From Leifsonia williamsii (lineage in GTDB: Bacteria; Actinomycetota; Actinomycetes; Actinomycetales; Microbacteriaceae): a stretch of 64,000 bases of DNA. The translations under genes were made by a program, and so were the position numbers. Location of the stretch: assembly GCF_030433685.1 (NCBI RefSeq), contig NZ_JAROCF010000001.1, positions 1,302,001 through 1,366,000 on the forward strand, given 5' to 3'. Under the pieces are notes generated by a model, which searched no databases, had not been told where the DNA came from, and saw only the letters and a program-made list of their open reading frames with translations. Of this stretch, positions 1 through 8,819 are shown piece by piece. The first letter of the stretch is position 1, and the number at the start of each line of letters is the position of its first letter.

Positions 1-129
1 GCCGAAGCCTGCCGCCTCCGGCGCTGCGAAGCCCAAGCCTGCCGCGTCCGGCGCTGCGAAGCCGAAGCCTGCCGCGTCCGGCGCCGCCAAGCCCAAGCCT
101 GCCGCCTCTGGCGCTGCCAAGCCGAAGCC
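1..129 (+). repeat. 30-bp in-frame tandem repeat, 4.3 copies
   Basis: Four complete 30-bp units (1-30, 31-60, 61-90, 91-120) and the start of a fifth encode the KPKPAASGAA decapeptide. Units 1, 3 and 5 start gccgaag while 2 and 4 start gcccaag, giving a 60-bp higher-order period. The differences are mostly synonymous, so the array probably grew by duplication of a two-unit block. Confidence 0.9.
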
Positions 130-259
130 CACCCCCGCCGCGCCCGCCGAGCCCGCCGGGGCATCCGGCGGGGGCGCGCGCTCCGAAGAGTCAGCGCGGC
201 CCGCGGGGCCCGCGGGGCCTGCCGGGGGTCCGTCGTCCGTCCCGTCCGAGGGGGAGTAG
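1..259 (+). CDS. 3' end of a Lys/Pro/Ala-repeat protein (partial)
   Basis: An open frame enters from the left edge and ends at TAG 257-259, whose last base is the first base of the next gene's GTG. The visible 85 residues begin with four and a half copies of a decapeptide (KPKPAASGAA) and continue into a Pro/Ala/Gly/Ser/Glu-rich acidic tail. Such basic Ala/Pro/Lys repeats occur in disordered tails of actinobacterial proteins. The catalytic or folded part lies outside the window, so function cannot be read. By synteny with menaquinone genes in related bacteria a MenG/UbiE-type methyltransferase upstream is conceivable, but nothing here shows it. Translational coupling to the polyprenyl synthase is likely from the one-base overlap. 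Confidence 0.75.
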   Translation, partial: PKPAASGAAKPKPAASGAAKPKPAASGAAKPKPAASGAAKPKPTPAAPAEPAGASGGGARSEESARPAGPAGPAGGPSSVPSEGE

Positions 260-1338
260 TGCCACGTAGTGTTCCGGCTGTGCGGCGACCGCCGTCGCTG
301 ACCAGCCAGCTGGGGCTCACCGAGCGGATCTTCATCCGCGGGGAGGATCGCGAGCTGGCCGCCGCCGTCGATGCGGGGCTCGCCGAGGTCGAGGAGGGGC
401 TGCACCGCGAGATGCGGTTCGCCGACAACCTCGCCGACGTGACCGCGCGCTACCTCCTGGAGGCCGGCGGCAAGCGGGTGCGGCCCATGCTCACGCTGCT
501 CGCCGCCCAGCTCGGCAGGGGTGCGACGCCCGAGGTGCTGCAGGCGGCCAGGGCCGTCGAGATCACGCACCTCGCCTCCCTCTATCACGACGACGTCATG
601 GACGACTCGCAGATGCGCCGCGGGGTGCCGAGCGCGCAGTTCGTCTGGGGCAACTCGGTCGCCGTGCTGACCGGCGACCTGCTGTTCGCGCGGGCGAGCA
701 AGCTCGTCTCGGCGCTCGGCGAGCGCGCCATCCAGCTGCAGGCCGACACGTTCGAGCGGCTCTGCCTCGGCCAGCTGCACGAGACCATCGGCCCGCAGGA
801 GGGCGAGGACCCCGTCGCGCACTACATCCGCGTGCTGGAGGACAAGACCGGCTCCCTGATCGCCGTCGCGGCGCAGATGGGCGTGGTCTTCTCGGGGGCG
901 CCGGAGGAGTACGAGCAGCCGGTGGTGACCTTCGGCGAGAAGATCGGCGTCGCCTTCCAGATCATCGACGACGTCATCGACCTGTCGCCGAAGGGTGTCG
1001 CCGAGACGGGCAAGACGCCGGGCAACGACCTCCGCGCCGGCGTCGCCACCCTGCCGGTGCTTCGGCTGCAGGAGCGGGCCGCCACCGACCCGGAGGCCGC
1101 CGACCTGCTCGAGCGGCTCGAGCGCGACGTCATCGGCACCGCCGACGAAGGGCCCGCGACACCGGAGGCGACCGCGGCCATCGCGGCGCTGCGCGAGCAC
1201 GAGGTGACGCAGCAGACCCTGGAGGAGGCGCACCGCTGGGCGCGCGAGGCGGTCGAGGCGCTCGCGCCCCTGCCCGACGGGCCCGTGAAGAAGGCGCTGG
1301 TGCGGTTCGCCGACACCATCGTCGAACGATCCAGCTGA
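259..1338 (+). CDS. Long-chain polyprenyl diphosphate synthase
   Basis: A trans-isoprenyl diphosphate synthase of 359 residues, normal length for the family. It condenses isopentenyl diphosphate onto an allylic primer to make the side chain of menaquinone. Visible motifs are GKRVRP (71-76), the first Asp-rich motif DDVMD (111-115) and the second DDVID (237-241), which bind Mg-diphosphate. The residues four and five positions before the first motif are small (Ala106, Ser107), which in this family fits long products rather than FPP/GGPP. The GTG start overlaps the upstream TAG by one base. The next gene, an FprA-like reductase, follows after 18 bases with an AAGGA ribosome site, so the three probably form one operon. 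Exact chain length cannot be read from sequence. Confidence 0.93.
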   Translation: MPRSVPAVRRPPSLTSQLGLTERIFIRGEDRELAAAVDAGLAEVEEGLHREMRFADNLADVTARYLLEAGGKRVRPMLTLLAAQLGRGATPEVLQAARAVEITHLASLYHDDVMDDSQMRRGVPSAQFVWGNSVAVLTGDLLFARASKLVSALGERAIQLQADTFERLCLGQLHETIGPQEGEDPVAHYIRVLEDKTGSLIAVAAQMGVVFSGAPEEYEQPVVTFGEKIGVAFQIIDDVIDLSPKGVAETGKTPGNDLRAGVATLPVLRLQERAATDPEAADLLERLERDVIGTADEGPATPEATAAIAALREHEVTQQTLEEAHRWAREAVEALAPLPDGPVKKALVRFADTIVERSS

Positions 1339-1356
1339 GCACGAAGGAATCAACGC

Positions 1357-2730
1357 ATGACCAAACTCCGACTGGCCATCGTCGGCGCCGGCCCGGCGGG
1401 CATCTACGCCGCCGACATCCTGCTCAGGGCGGAACGCAGCTTCGACGTGTCGATCGACCTGTTCGAGCAGCTGCCCGCCCCCTACGGGCTGGTGCGGTAC
1501 GGCGTCGCGCCCGACCACCCGCGCATCAAGGGCATCATCACCGCGCTGCGCGAGGTGCTCGACCGGGGTGACATCCGCATCTTCGGCAACGTGAACTACG
1601 GCACCGACATCACGCTCGACGACCTCAAGCGGCACTACAACGCCGTGATCTTCGCGACGGGCGCCGTGCACGACTCCCCGCTCGACATCCCGGGCATCGA
1701 CCTCGAGGGCTCGTACGGCGCCGCCGACTTCGTGAGCTGGTTCGACGGCCACCCCGACGTGCCGCGCACCTGGCCGCTGGAGGCGCAGTCGGTCGCCGTC
1801 ATCGGCAACGGCAACGTCGCGCTCGACATCTCGCGCATGCTGGCGAAGCACGCCGACGACCTGCTGCCGACGGAGATCCCGGACAACGTGTACGAGATCC
1901 TGAAGGGGTCGCCCGTCACCGACGTGCACGTCTTCGGCCGCCGCGGGCCCGCGCAGGTGAAGTTCACCCCGTTGGAGCTGCGCGAGCTGGGCGAGCTGCG
2001 CGACGTCGACATGATCCTCTACGACGAGGACTTCGAGTACGACGAGCAGTCGAAGGCGGCGATCGCGAGCAACAAGCAGGTCATGGTCATCGACCGGGTG
2101 CTGCAGCAGTGGCGCAAGCGGGAGGTGGGCTCGGCGTCGCGCCGGCTGCACCTGCATTTCTACGCCAAGCCGCTGGAGGTCGTCGGCGACGAGGACGGCC
2201 GCGTGAAGGCGTTCCGGTACGAGCGCACGGAGCCGGACGGCGAGGGCGGCGTGCGCGGCACGGGCGAGATCCGCGAGGTGGAGGTGCAGGCGCTGTACCG
2301 CGCGGTCGGCTACTTCGGCTCGCCGCTGCCCGGCATCCCGTTCGACGCGCGCCACGGCGTGATCCCGAACCACGAGGGTCAGGTGCTGCGGCCGGACGAC
2401 AACGAGCGCATGTACGGCGTGTATGCGACCGGGTGGATCAAGCGCGGCCCCGTGGGGCTCATCGGTCACACCAAGTCGGATGCCATGGAGACGATCAAGC
2501 ATGTGATCAACGATCAGGGCAACTGGTGGTCTCCCGCAGACCCCGCGGAGGAATCTGTGGAGAACCTGTTGCGCGAGCGGGGTGTGGAGTACACGAACCT
2601 CGACGGCTGGCACAACCTCGACGCGCACGAGCAGGCGCTCGGCGCCGAGCGCGGCCGCGTGAGGATCAAGGTCGTGCCGCGCGACGAGATGGTGCAGGTG
2701 TCGAACGCGGTGCCGGCCCAGGCGGACTGA
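1357..2730 (+). CDS. fprA: FprA-like NADPH-ferredoxin reductase
   Basis: A 457-residue FAD/NADP oxidoreductase of the adrenodoxin-reductase type. The N-terminal FAD-binding Rossmann motif GAGPAG is at 10-15. A second nucleotide motif, GNGNVA (150-155), binds NADP. The C-terminal GWIKRGP...GLIGHTKSDA stretch is characteristic of mycobacterial FprA and mitochondrial adrenodoxin reductase. It should pass electrons from NADPH to a ferredoxin that serves P450s or other enzymes; no ferredoxin gene is in the window. It is cytosolic with no signal sequence. ATG is preceded by AAGGA. It sits behind the polyprenyl synthase in the same direction. Confidence 0.93.
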   Translation: MTKLRLAIVGAGPAGIYAADILLRAERSFDVSIDLFEQLPAPYGLVRYGVAPDHPRIKGIITALREVLDRGDIRIFGNVNYGTDITLDDLKRHYNAVIFATGAVHDSPLDIPGIDLEGSYGAADFVSWFDGHPDVPRTWPLEAQSVAVIGNGNVALDISRMLAKHADDLLPTEIPDNVYEILKGSPVTDVHVFGRRGPAQVKFTPLELRELGELRDVDMILYDEDFEYDEQSKAAIASNKQVMVIDRVLQQWRKREVGSASRRLHLHFYAKPLEVVGDEDGRVKAFRYERTEPDGEGGVRGTGEIREVEVQALYRAVGYFGSPLPGIPFDARHGVIPNHEGQVLRPDDNERMYGVYATGWIKRGPVGLIGHTKSDAMETIKHVINDQGNWWSPADPAEESVENLLRERGVEYTNLDGWHNLDAHEQALGAERGRVRIKVVPRDEMVQVSNAVPAQAD

Positions 2731-2743
2731 CACCGCAGCCCGA

Positions 2744-2763
2744 CTGAGCCGGGCCGCGCTCAG
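2744..2763. terminator. Hairpin between convergent genes
   Basis: CTGAGC (2744-2749) pairs with GCTCAG (2758-2763) around a GC-rich loop, in the 29-base gap between the converging fprA and acyltransferase genes. There is no clear T-run, so it may be a weak bidirectional terminator or just a stop-proximal hairpin. Confidence 0.35.
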
Positions 2764-4862
2764 CCCGCGAGCACGCCCGCGAACGCCTCGCGCATCGCGG
2801 GCACCAACCGCAGCACGTACGTGCTGATCGGGTGCCAGGTGTCGCGCTTGACGAGCGTGTCGCCGGCGAAGGCCGGGCACCGTCCCTCGACGCAGAACCA
2901 GGCCAGGTTGTCGACGACGGAGCCGCTGTGCGCCGCGGCGACCTCGCCGAGCATGGCCATCGAGGTCCGGTAGTCGGACTGCGACACCTTCGTCAGGCAG
3001 GCGGAGGGCGCCGTGCGCGGCGAGTAGCAGTCCGCGAGGTTGGCGCCGTACGGTGGCGGCGGGAGAACGACGAGGTTCCCGTAGGAGCCGTCGAGCGCCG
3101 ACAGCTGCCGGTCGAAGCCCGCCCGCCAGGCGGGGAGTGTGGCCTTCTTGCCCGTGTCGACGTCGTTGCCGCGCAGGTAGGTGTTCGACACGATGACGAG
3201 ATCGGGGTGGATCGAGCGCACGAGGTCGACCTCGCTCTGCCTGCGCGCTGCGCACGTCTCGGCGGCCCGGGCGGACGCGCCGATGCGCACGTCGACGAAG
3301 GGGCACGCGTAGAGGGCGGCCGAGCTCAGCCTCCACTCGCCCGATCCGACGACCTGAGCCAGGGCGGGGAGGTACGCGGCCGCGATGGAGTCGCCCACCA
3401 GCACCGCCGTGTGCGGCGCGTTCGGGTCGCCCCAGGTGCACTCCGCCTGGCTGTAGCCGCCGGAGGAGCACTTGTCGAAGTCGCGGTCGACCTCGACGCC
3501 GACGGGGTCTCCCGGGTCCTGCTGGAGCTGCGGCCAGGCGGTCGCGGAGAGCGCGGCCGTCAGCTGCTCCTGGAGGTCGGCGGTCGCGGCGCCCTGGCCG
3601 GCTTCACCTGCCGTCGGCGGGGTGGAAGGGGTGGAGGGCGCGGAGGGCGAGACCGGGCCGGCTGCAGCGCCTCCCGCCGTCGCAGCAGGGCCACGGTCGA
3701 GCAGGAGCGCGAACACCACGCTCGCGCACGCCAGCGCCGCCAGCGCGGAGATGCCGACGGTCGTGGAGCGGCGGACGCTCGTCTCCGACCGCTCGCGCCG
3801 CGGCTCCAGCCACTGGGAGCGGCGCACCGGCTCCTCGACGTAGCGGTACGACAGCGCGGCGAGGCCGCCGCTGACGACGACGGCGACCACGGCGGGGAGG
3901 GGTGTGCCGTCGCCGTCCGCGATCAGCACGATCGCGGGGAAGTGCCACAGGTACAGCGAGTACGAGATGTCGCCGAGGTAGCCGGAGATGCGGTTGGTCA
4001 GCGGGTGCAGCCTCCCGTACCGCTCCGGCTCCCACGGGAAGGCGAGCACGAGCGACGTCGAGACGACCGCGAGCGCGGCCCAGGGGGCGGGGAACCCGGC
4101 GCCGCTCGGGGTGACGAGCGCGGCGGCGACGATCCCGGCGAGCCCGGTCGTGGCGAGCGCCGCGCGCAGCCACGGAGCCGCCCGCTGCGTCAGTGGGAGG
4201 GCCAGAGCGACGGCGCCGCCGAGCGAGAGCTCCCACAGGCGGGCGGGCGTGACGAAGTATGCCGAGCCGGGGTCGGCGTCGGTCAGCGTGAGCGCGAGGA
4301 CGAACAGCAGGAGGGTCGCCCCGAGCGTGAGCAGCGCGACCGCCGGGCGGCGCAGGGCGCTGGAGGCGGCGAGTACGCACAGCATCAGCAGGCCGAGCGG
4401 CCACACCAGGTAGTACTGCTCCTCCACCGAAAGCGACCAGAAGTGCTGCAGCGGCGACGTGGCCGACCCCTGCTGGAAGTAGTCGGTCTGGAGGCTCGCG
4501 AAGCGCCAGTTGGAGACGAAGCCGAGCGCGCTCGCCGCATCCAACAGCGTCGCCTGGAAGCGCCCCGACGGGAACAGCAGCCACGCACCGCCCACAGTGA
4601 CCGCGACGGTCGCCGCGGCGGCGGGGAGCAGCCTCCTGGCGCGTCGACGGTAGAACGCGAGGAAGCGGATGCGGCCGGTGCGGTCGAACTCCCGGTACAG
4701 CACCGAGGTCATCAGGAAGCCGGACAGCACGAAGAAGACATCCACCCCGACGAAGCCGCCCGCTGGCACCCCGAATGCGTGATCGGCGACGACGAGCAGG
4801 ACGGCGACGGCGCGCAGGCCCTGGATGTCGCGGCGGTGACCGGGGGCAGGACGGGACGGCAA
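2760..4862 (-). CDS. OatA-like membrane acyltransferase with SGNH domain
   Basis: A 700-residue two-part enzyme. The N-terminal acyltransferase-3 domain (about 10-370) has the RDIQGLRAVAVLLVVADH opening, the GFVGVDVFFVLSGFLM segment, YRRRARRLLP and FWSLSVEEQYYLVWP (141-155), with about ten membrane helices. A Pro/Ser/Thr-rich linker leads to an extracytoplasmic SGNH esterase-like domain with GDS (Ser492) and DxxH (Asp674, His677). In OatA and relatives the membrane half moves acetyl groups across the membrane and the SGNH half transfers them to peptidoglycan or surface glycan. The start is TTG (minus strand, 4862-4860), chosen because GAGGAG lies seven bases upstream and the RDIQGLR motif begins immediately. 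It appears monocistronic. The acceptor substrate is unknown. Confidence 0.88.
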   Translation of the reverse strand: MPSRPAPGHRRDIQGLRAVAVLLVVADHAFGVPAGGFVGVDVFFVLSGFLMTSVLYREFDRTGRIRFLAFYRRRARRLLPAAAATVAVTVGGAWLLFPSGRFQATLLDAASALGFVSNWRFASLQTDYFQQGSATSPLQHFWSLSVEEQYYLVWPLGLLMLCVLAASSALRRPAVALLTLGATLLLFVLALTLTDADPGSAYFVTPARLWELSLGGAVALALPLTQRAAPWLRAALATTGLAGIVAAALVTPSGAGFPAPWAALAVVSTSLVLAFPWEPERYGRLHPLTNRISGYLGDISYSLYLWHFPAIVLIADGDGTPLPAVVAVVVSGGLAALSYRYVEEPVRRSQWLEPRRERSETSVRRSTTVGISALAALACASVVFALLLDRGPAATAGGAAAGPVSPSAPSTPSTPPTAGEAGQGAATADLQEQLTAALSATAWPQLQQDPGDPVGVEVDRDFDKCSSGGYSQAECTWGDPNAPHTAVLVGDSIAAAYLPALAQVVGSGEWRLSSAALYACPFVDVRIGASARAAETCAARRQSEVDLVRSIHPDLVIVSNTYLRGNDVDTGKKATLPAWRAGFDRQLSALDGSYGNLVVLPPPPYGANLADCYSPRTAPSACLTKVSQSDYRTSMAMLGEVAAAHSGSVVDNLAWFCVEGRCPAFAGDTLVKRDTWHPISTYVLRLVPAMREAFAGVLAG

Positions 4863-4930
4863 GACGGACTCCTCGGGTGAAAGGAGTCAGTACAGCAGGT
4901 GCGCCGTGTGCCCTGTTCGGGGGTGGGCGC

Positions 4931-5419
4931 CTAGCGCATGTTCACGAACTGCAGGGCGACGTCGAGGTCGGCGCCCTTCAGGAGGGCGATCGTCGACTGG
5001 AGGTCGTCGCGGCTCTTGGAGGAGACGCGCAGCTCGTCGCCCTGGATCTGCGACTTGACGCTCTTGGGGGCCTGGTCGCGGATCAGCTTGTTGATCTTCT
5101 TCGCCGCCTCCTGGTCGATGCCGTTCTTGAGGCCGATCTCGATGCGGAACTCCTTGCCGGAGGCGTAGGGCTCGCCCGCGTCGAGCGACTTGAGGGTGAT
5201 GCCGCGCTTGATCATCTTGGACTCGAGCACCTCGAGGACCGCCTTCACGCGCTCCTCGGTGCTGGCCTTGAGCAGGATCTTCTCGCCGCTCCACTCGACC
5301 GAGGCGCCGACGCCCTTGAAGTCGTAGCGCTGGTCGACCTCCTTGCGGGCCTGGTTGACGGCGTTGTCGGCCTCCATCTTGTCGACCTTGCTGACGACGT
5401 CGAACGAGGAGTCTGCCAT
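4931..5419 (-). CDS. yajQ: YajQ family nucleotide-binding protein
   Basis: 162 residues, the usual length. It begins [23 protein letters not shown] and contains YDFKG and EWSGEKI, both diagnostic of YajQ (UPF0234). The protein has two ferredoxin-like domains. In Xanthomonas a member binds cyclic di-GMP, and others bind nucleic acid or nucleotides. Here it stands alone between the acyltransferase and a glycosidase operon, with a 59-base spacer before the latter's 3' end in which nothing else is seen. Its role in this organism cannot be told from context. Confidence 0.92.
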   Translation of the reverse strand: MADSSFDVVSKVDKMEADNAVNQARKEVDQRYDFKGVGASVEWSGEKILLKASTEERVKAVLEVLESKMIKRGITLKSLDAGEPYASGKEFRIEIGLKNGIDQEAAKKINKLIRDQAPKSVKSQIQGDELRVSSKSRDDLQSTIALLKGADLDVALQFVNMR

Positions 5420-5478
5420 GAGTGTGTTCCCATCTAGTCGAAGACGCGATCCAGTCTACGGACTGCGGCGGTGGTGGG

Positions 5479-7863
5479 TCAGAGGGTCGCGCTCTCGCCC
5501 GTCGCCAGCGTCAAGGTGACCCGGTCTTCGCCGACGCGGACCGTCACCGGACCGTCGCCTGCGACGCGCGTGACCGTCGCGTGCGAGAGTCTGCCCGCCT
5601 CCCACGTCAGGTCGACCGAGACGCCGCCGCGGGCGCGGAGGCCGGTGACCGACCCGGAGGGCCAGCCAGGGGGGAGGGCCGGGAGCAGGTGCAGCTCGCC
5701 CGCGTGGCTCTGCAGCAGCAGCTCGGCGATGGCCGCGGGGAGGCCCAGGCTGATGTCGACCTGGAAGGGCCGGTGCGCGCGCAGGAACGTGGGCACGAGG
5801 CCGCCCCAGGTCCAGCGCGGAGCGCCCCGCAGCTCCGGATCGCCCTCCTCCGGGAGGAAGGTGCTGCGGAGGACGGCCTCGGCAGCGGCTCCGTCGCGGA
5901 GCCGCGCCCGCAGTGCGATCGACCAGGCCCACGGCCAGCCTTCGGCGGGGTGCGCCCGCGAGGACACGAAGGCGGCGGCCGCGGCCGCGAGCTCCGGGTC
6001 GCGGTCGGCGTCGATGCGGCCGAGCGGGTACAGGCCGACGAGCGCAGAGAAGTGGCCGTGCGCGGGGTTCGGGTCGGCGCGGTCGACGTGCCACTCGCGG
6101 ATGCGGCCGTCGGCGCCGACGGCGTCCGGCTCGATGCGCGGTCGCGCCGCGCGGGCCCGTGCCACGACCTCGTCGTCCACGCGGTCGAGCGCAGTGGCGG
6201 CCTCCACGAGGTCGTCGAGGAGCTGGGAGATCAGCGCGCGGTCGATGGCGGTGGCGCGGTCGACCGCGGCAGCACCCTCCCCGTGCACGAAGTGGTTCTC
6301 GGGCGAGGTGGAGGGCGAGGTCACGAGCCACGGACCGCCCTCGTCGAGCAGCCAGTCGAGGGCGAACTCGGCGGCGCCGCGCAGGATGTGCCAGGCACGG
6401 TCCGCCAGCCAGTCGCGGTCGAGGGTGAACCGGTAGTGCTCCATCAGGTGCGTGGCCGGCCAGGTGCCTCCGGTCATCCAGATCGCCCAGGCGGGATCGC
6501 CGTGGCCGCGGCCGACCGGGAGCGGCCAGCCCCAGAGGTCGGTGTTGTGGTGGGCGACCCAGCCGCGGGCGCCGTAGAGCTCGCGCGCGGCCTCCTCTCC
6601 GGTCCTGGCCATGAGCTCCAGGAGGTGGACGAGCGGCTCGACCGTGTCGGCGAGCCCGGTCGTCTCCGCGGCCCAGTAGTGCATCGGCACGTTGATGTTC
6701 GTCGTGTAGTTCGAGGACCACGGCGGGCGGAGGTCGTCGTTCCAGAGGCCCTGCAGGTTCACGGCGGGACCGCCGGGGCGGGAGGCGGACACGAGCAGGT
6801 AGCGGCCGTACTGGAACAGCGCCGGTGCGATCACGGCGTGGTCGTCGTCGGCGGGCAGGCGGTCGACGGTCACCTCGTCCGGGGTGCCGGCGAGACGGAG
6901 GGACGCCGCGGTGAGGAGTGGCCGCACATCGTCGCGGTGGCGGCGCAGCGCGTCGGCGGAGGGGTGAGCCAGTGCGGCGGTTGCGCGCGCGTGTGCGCGG
7001 GTCTCGTGCCGGTCGAGACCCGGCTCGGCCGAGCCCTCCCGGAACCAGTCCTCGGCTGCGGTCGAGGAGGCGATGGTGAGGCGGACGCTCGTCGCGTCGC
7101 GGATCACGAGGCGGTCGCCGACGACCTCGGCGGCGCCGTCGGTGGCGACCGCGACGGCCGCGGCGGCGAGGTTCTGCCAGCCGTCGTCGCGTGTGTCGGC
7201 GGGGTGGCCGGGCCGCGCCGGGTCACCGGACCAGCGGAAGGGCTCGACGTCCTGCTCGTGCAGGGGCGCGCCATCCACGGGGAGCTCGATGCCGAGGACG
7301 AGGGAGTCGGCGGTGAGCGTCCGGCTGCGCTCCCGCAGCCGTGTGGTGAGGCGCAGGTGCAGGTCGAAGCGGCCGCGCTCTGCGGTCAGCTCCACGATGA
7401 CGGCGTCGTCGGGGCGGCTCGCCCACGAGCGGCGGACGACCGAGACGAGGTCGTTCTCGACGCGGTCGGTGTACACGGCGTCCTCCAGGTCGAGGGTGCG
7501 GCCGGTGAAATCGAGGGCGGCACCCGCGACCTCCAGCTGCGCGCGGACGTCGATGTACGGCAGGAACTCCTGGCTGTAGGTGCCCTCGAAGCGCATCAGC
7601 AGGCGCTCGGCGTCGTGCACGCGGCCGTCGCGGAGGGCGCGGCGCACCTCCTCCAGCGCCTCCGGCCCTGCGCCGCCCTGGACGAGGGCCGCCAGCTCGG
7701 AGCGCCAGGCGCCGGGGTCGCCCGACCAGACGGTGCCGTCGTTGACCTGCAGGTGGAGGCTGTCGCGGTCGCCGAGGATCATCGCGCCCAGCCGGCCGTT
7801 GCCGATCGGCGAGCCCTCGACCCAGCGGGCGGGCGGGGACTGCCAGCGGAGGCGGCGGGTCAT
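5479..7863 (-). CDS. GH95 family glycosidase (alpha-L-fucosidase type), copy 1
   Basis: A 794-residue GH95 enzyme. It shows the N-terminal beta-sandwich start (WVEGSPIGNGRLGAMILG), a (alpha/alpha)6 barrel with the paired Asn motif NIN (389-391) in SSNYTTNINVPMHYW, the predicted general-acid Glu522 in TSPSTSPEN, and a C-terminal HLLPALPPGWPSGSVTGLRARGG stretch. GH95 members release alpha-1,2-L-fucose or alpha-L-galactose by inversion. ATG at 7863 overlaps the esterase stop (ATGA); a longer in-frame ORF upstream is antisense noise. There is no signal peptide, so it acts on imported oligosaccharide. It is the last gene of the minus-strand arm and has a paralogue on the plus arm (16806-19232). 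Fucose versus L-galactose specificity cannot be decided by eye. Confidence 0.9.
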   Translation of the reverse strand: MTRRLRWQSPPARWVEGSPIGNGRLGAMILGDRDSLHLQVNDGTVWSGDPGAWRSELAALVQGGAGPEALEEVRRALRDGRVHDAERLLMRFEGTYSQEFLPYIDVRAQLEVAGAALDFTGRTLDLEDAVYTDRVENDLVSVVRRSWASRPDDAVIVELTAERGRFDLHLRLTTRLRERSRTLTADSLVLGIELPVDGAPLHEQDVEPFRWSGDPARPGHPADTRDDGWQNLAAAAVAVATDGAAEVVGDRLVIRDATSVRLTIASSTAAEDWFREGSAEPGLDRHETRAHARATAALAHPSADALRRHRDDVRPLLTAASLRLAGTPDEVTVDRLPADDDHAVIAPALFQYGRYLLVSASRPGGPAVNLQGLWNDDLRPPWSSNYTTNINVPMHYWAAETTGLADTVEPLVHLLELMARTGEEAARELYGARGWVAHHNTDLWGWPLPVGRGHGDPAWAIWMTGGTWPATHLMEHYRFTLDRDWLADRAWHILRGAAEFALDWLLDEGGPWLVTSPSTSPENHFVHGEGAAAVDRATAIDRALISQLLDDLVEAATALDRVDDEVVARARAARPRIEPDAVGADGRIREWHVDRADPNPAHGHFSALVGLYPLGRIDADRDPELAAAAAAFVSSRAHPAEGWPWAWSIALRARLRDGAAAEAVLRSTFLPEEGDPELRGAPRWTWGGLVPTFLRAHRPFQVDISLGLPAAIAELLLQSHAGELHLLPALPPGWPSGSVTGLRARGGVSVDLTWEAGRLSHATVTRVAGDGPVTVRVGEDRVTLTLATGESATL

Positions 7864-8819
7864 GCGCGCGCCTCCCCGGTGCCCGAGCCGGCGCTTGCAT
7901 CGGCGCCCGCGCCGAACCGCTCGCGCAGTACCGCGATCGCGCCCTGCCGGTCGGCGGTCGCTCCGGCCTCGTGCCCGGCGCCCGGCCACTCCCGGAAGAC
8001 CACCGGAGCCGCGTACTCCTGCGCGGCGGCCCGGGCGGTCTCGGGCGGGCAGATGTCGTCCTCCAGGCCGTCGCTGATCCAACCGGGTGCCACGGCGTGC
8101 CGGGCGGAGGTGACGCCGTCGACGTAGGCCAGCGTCGCGGCGACCCTCGCGGCCCGGTCAGGGTGCTCGGTCAGGTACGCGCGCAGCTCCAGCCACGGGC
8201 CGTTCTGGGCGAAGCGGAGGCCGTCCGGCGCGTCCGTCAGGAAGGGGGCCTGCGCGAGGACCGCCACCAGGTCGGGCACGAGCGCTCCGACGCCCAGGGC
8301 GATGCCGCCGCCCTGGCTGTTGCCGATCGCGGCGACGCGCGCCGGGTCGACCGCGTCGAGCGAGCGGAGGGCGTCGACCGCGCGGGCGGCGTCGACGAAG
8401 ACGCCGCGGTAGTAGGAGCGCCGCGGGTCGTCGATGCCGTCGAGGAGGTGGCCGGTGCTCCCGCCGCCCTGGCCGTGCGTGTCCACGACGAGGTGGGCCC
8501 AGCCCGCGGCCGACCAGGTGAGGTCGTCGATGGGGGAGAGGCGGCCGGCTCCGTAGCCGTTGGCGTGCAGGACGGCGGGGAGCGGGCCCGTGCGGTGGCG
8601 GGGGAGGCGCAGCCAGCCGCGCACGCGCCTCCCGTCGGCGCCGGCGAACGAGAGGTCGAGCACGTCGATGGTGGCCAGGCCGGAGTCGACCGCTTCGGCG
8701 CGAAGGTCGAGCGGGTGCCTGCGAGCCTCCTCCAGCGCCTCCGCCCAGAACACCTCGTAGTCGTCGGGCGTCGGCAGCGGATCGTGGCCGAGCAGCGCCG
8801 TGAACTCTCGGCGGGTCAT
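7860..8819 (-). CDS. Acetylxylan-esterase-like alpha/beta hydrolase
   Basis: 319 residues resembling the AXE1/cephalosporin-C deacetylase group (CE7). It has an N-terminal PTPDDYEVFWAEALEEAR helix, RGWLRLPRH, the nucleophile elbow GNSQGGG with Ser, a late Asp in GLEDDICPPETA (CE7 enzymes have DxxCPP-like text here) and the terminal GHEAG histidine. It would remove acetyl groups from sugars, fitting a glycan-degradation operon. ATG 8819 overlaps the upstream enolase-family stop (ATGA), and its own stop overlaps the GH95 start in the same way, so all three are translationally coupled. No signal peptide is present. Confidence 0.85.
   Translation of the reverse strand: MTRREFTALLGHDPLPTPDDYEVFWAEALEEARRHPLDLRAEAVDSGLATIDVLDLSFAGADGRRVRGWLRLPRHRTGPLPAVLHANGYGAGRLSPIDDLTWSAAGWAHLVVDTHGQGGGSTGHLLDGIDDPRRSYYRGVFVDAARAVDALRSLDAVDPARVAAIGNSQGGGIALGVGALVPDLVAVLAQAPFLTDAPDGLRFAQNGPWLELRAYLTEHPDRAARVAATLAYVDGVTSARHAVAPGWISDGLEDDICPPETARAAAQEYAAPVVFREWPGAGHEAGATADRQGAIAVLRERFGAGADASAGSGTGEARA

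Noticed and set aside
2832..4880. Long 682-residue open frame opposite the acyltransferase gene
   Set aside because: Its translation is low-complexity Arg/Gly/Ala/Glu text with no motif. It is the antisense of a clear two-domain enzyme in very high-GC DNA.
5422..8127. 901-residue plus-strand frame across the first GH95 gene
   Set aside because: The minus strand encodes recognisable GH95 motifs; the plus reading is Arg/Gly/Val-rich and motif-free.
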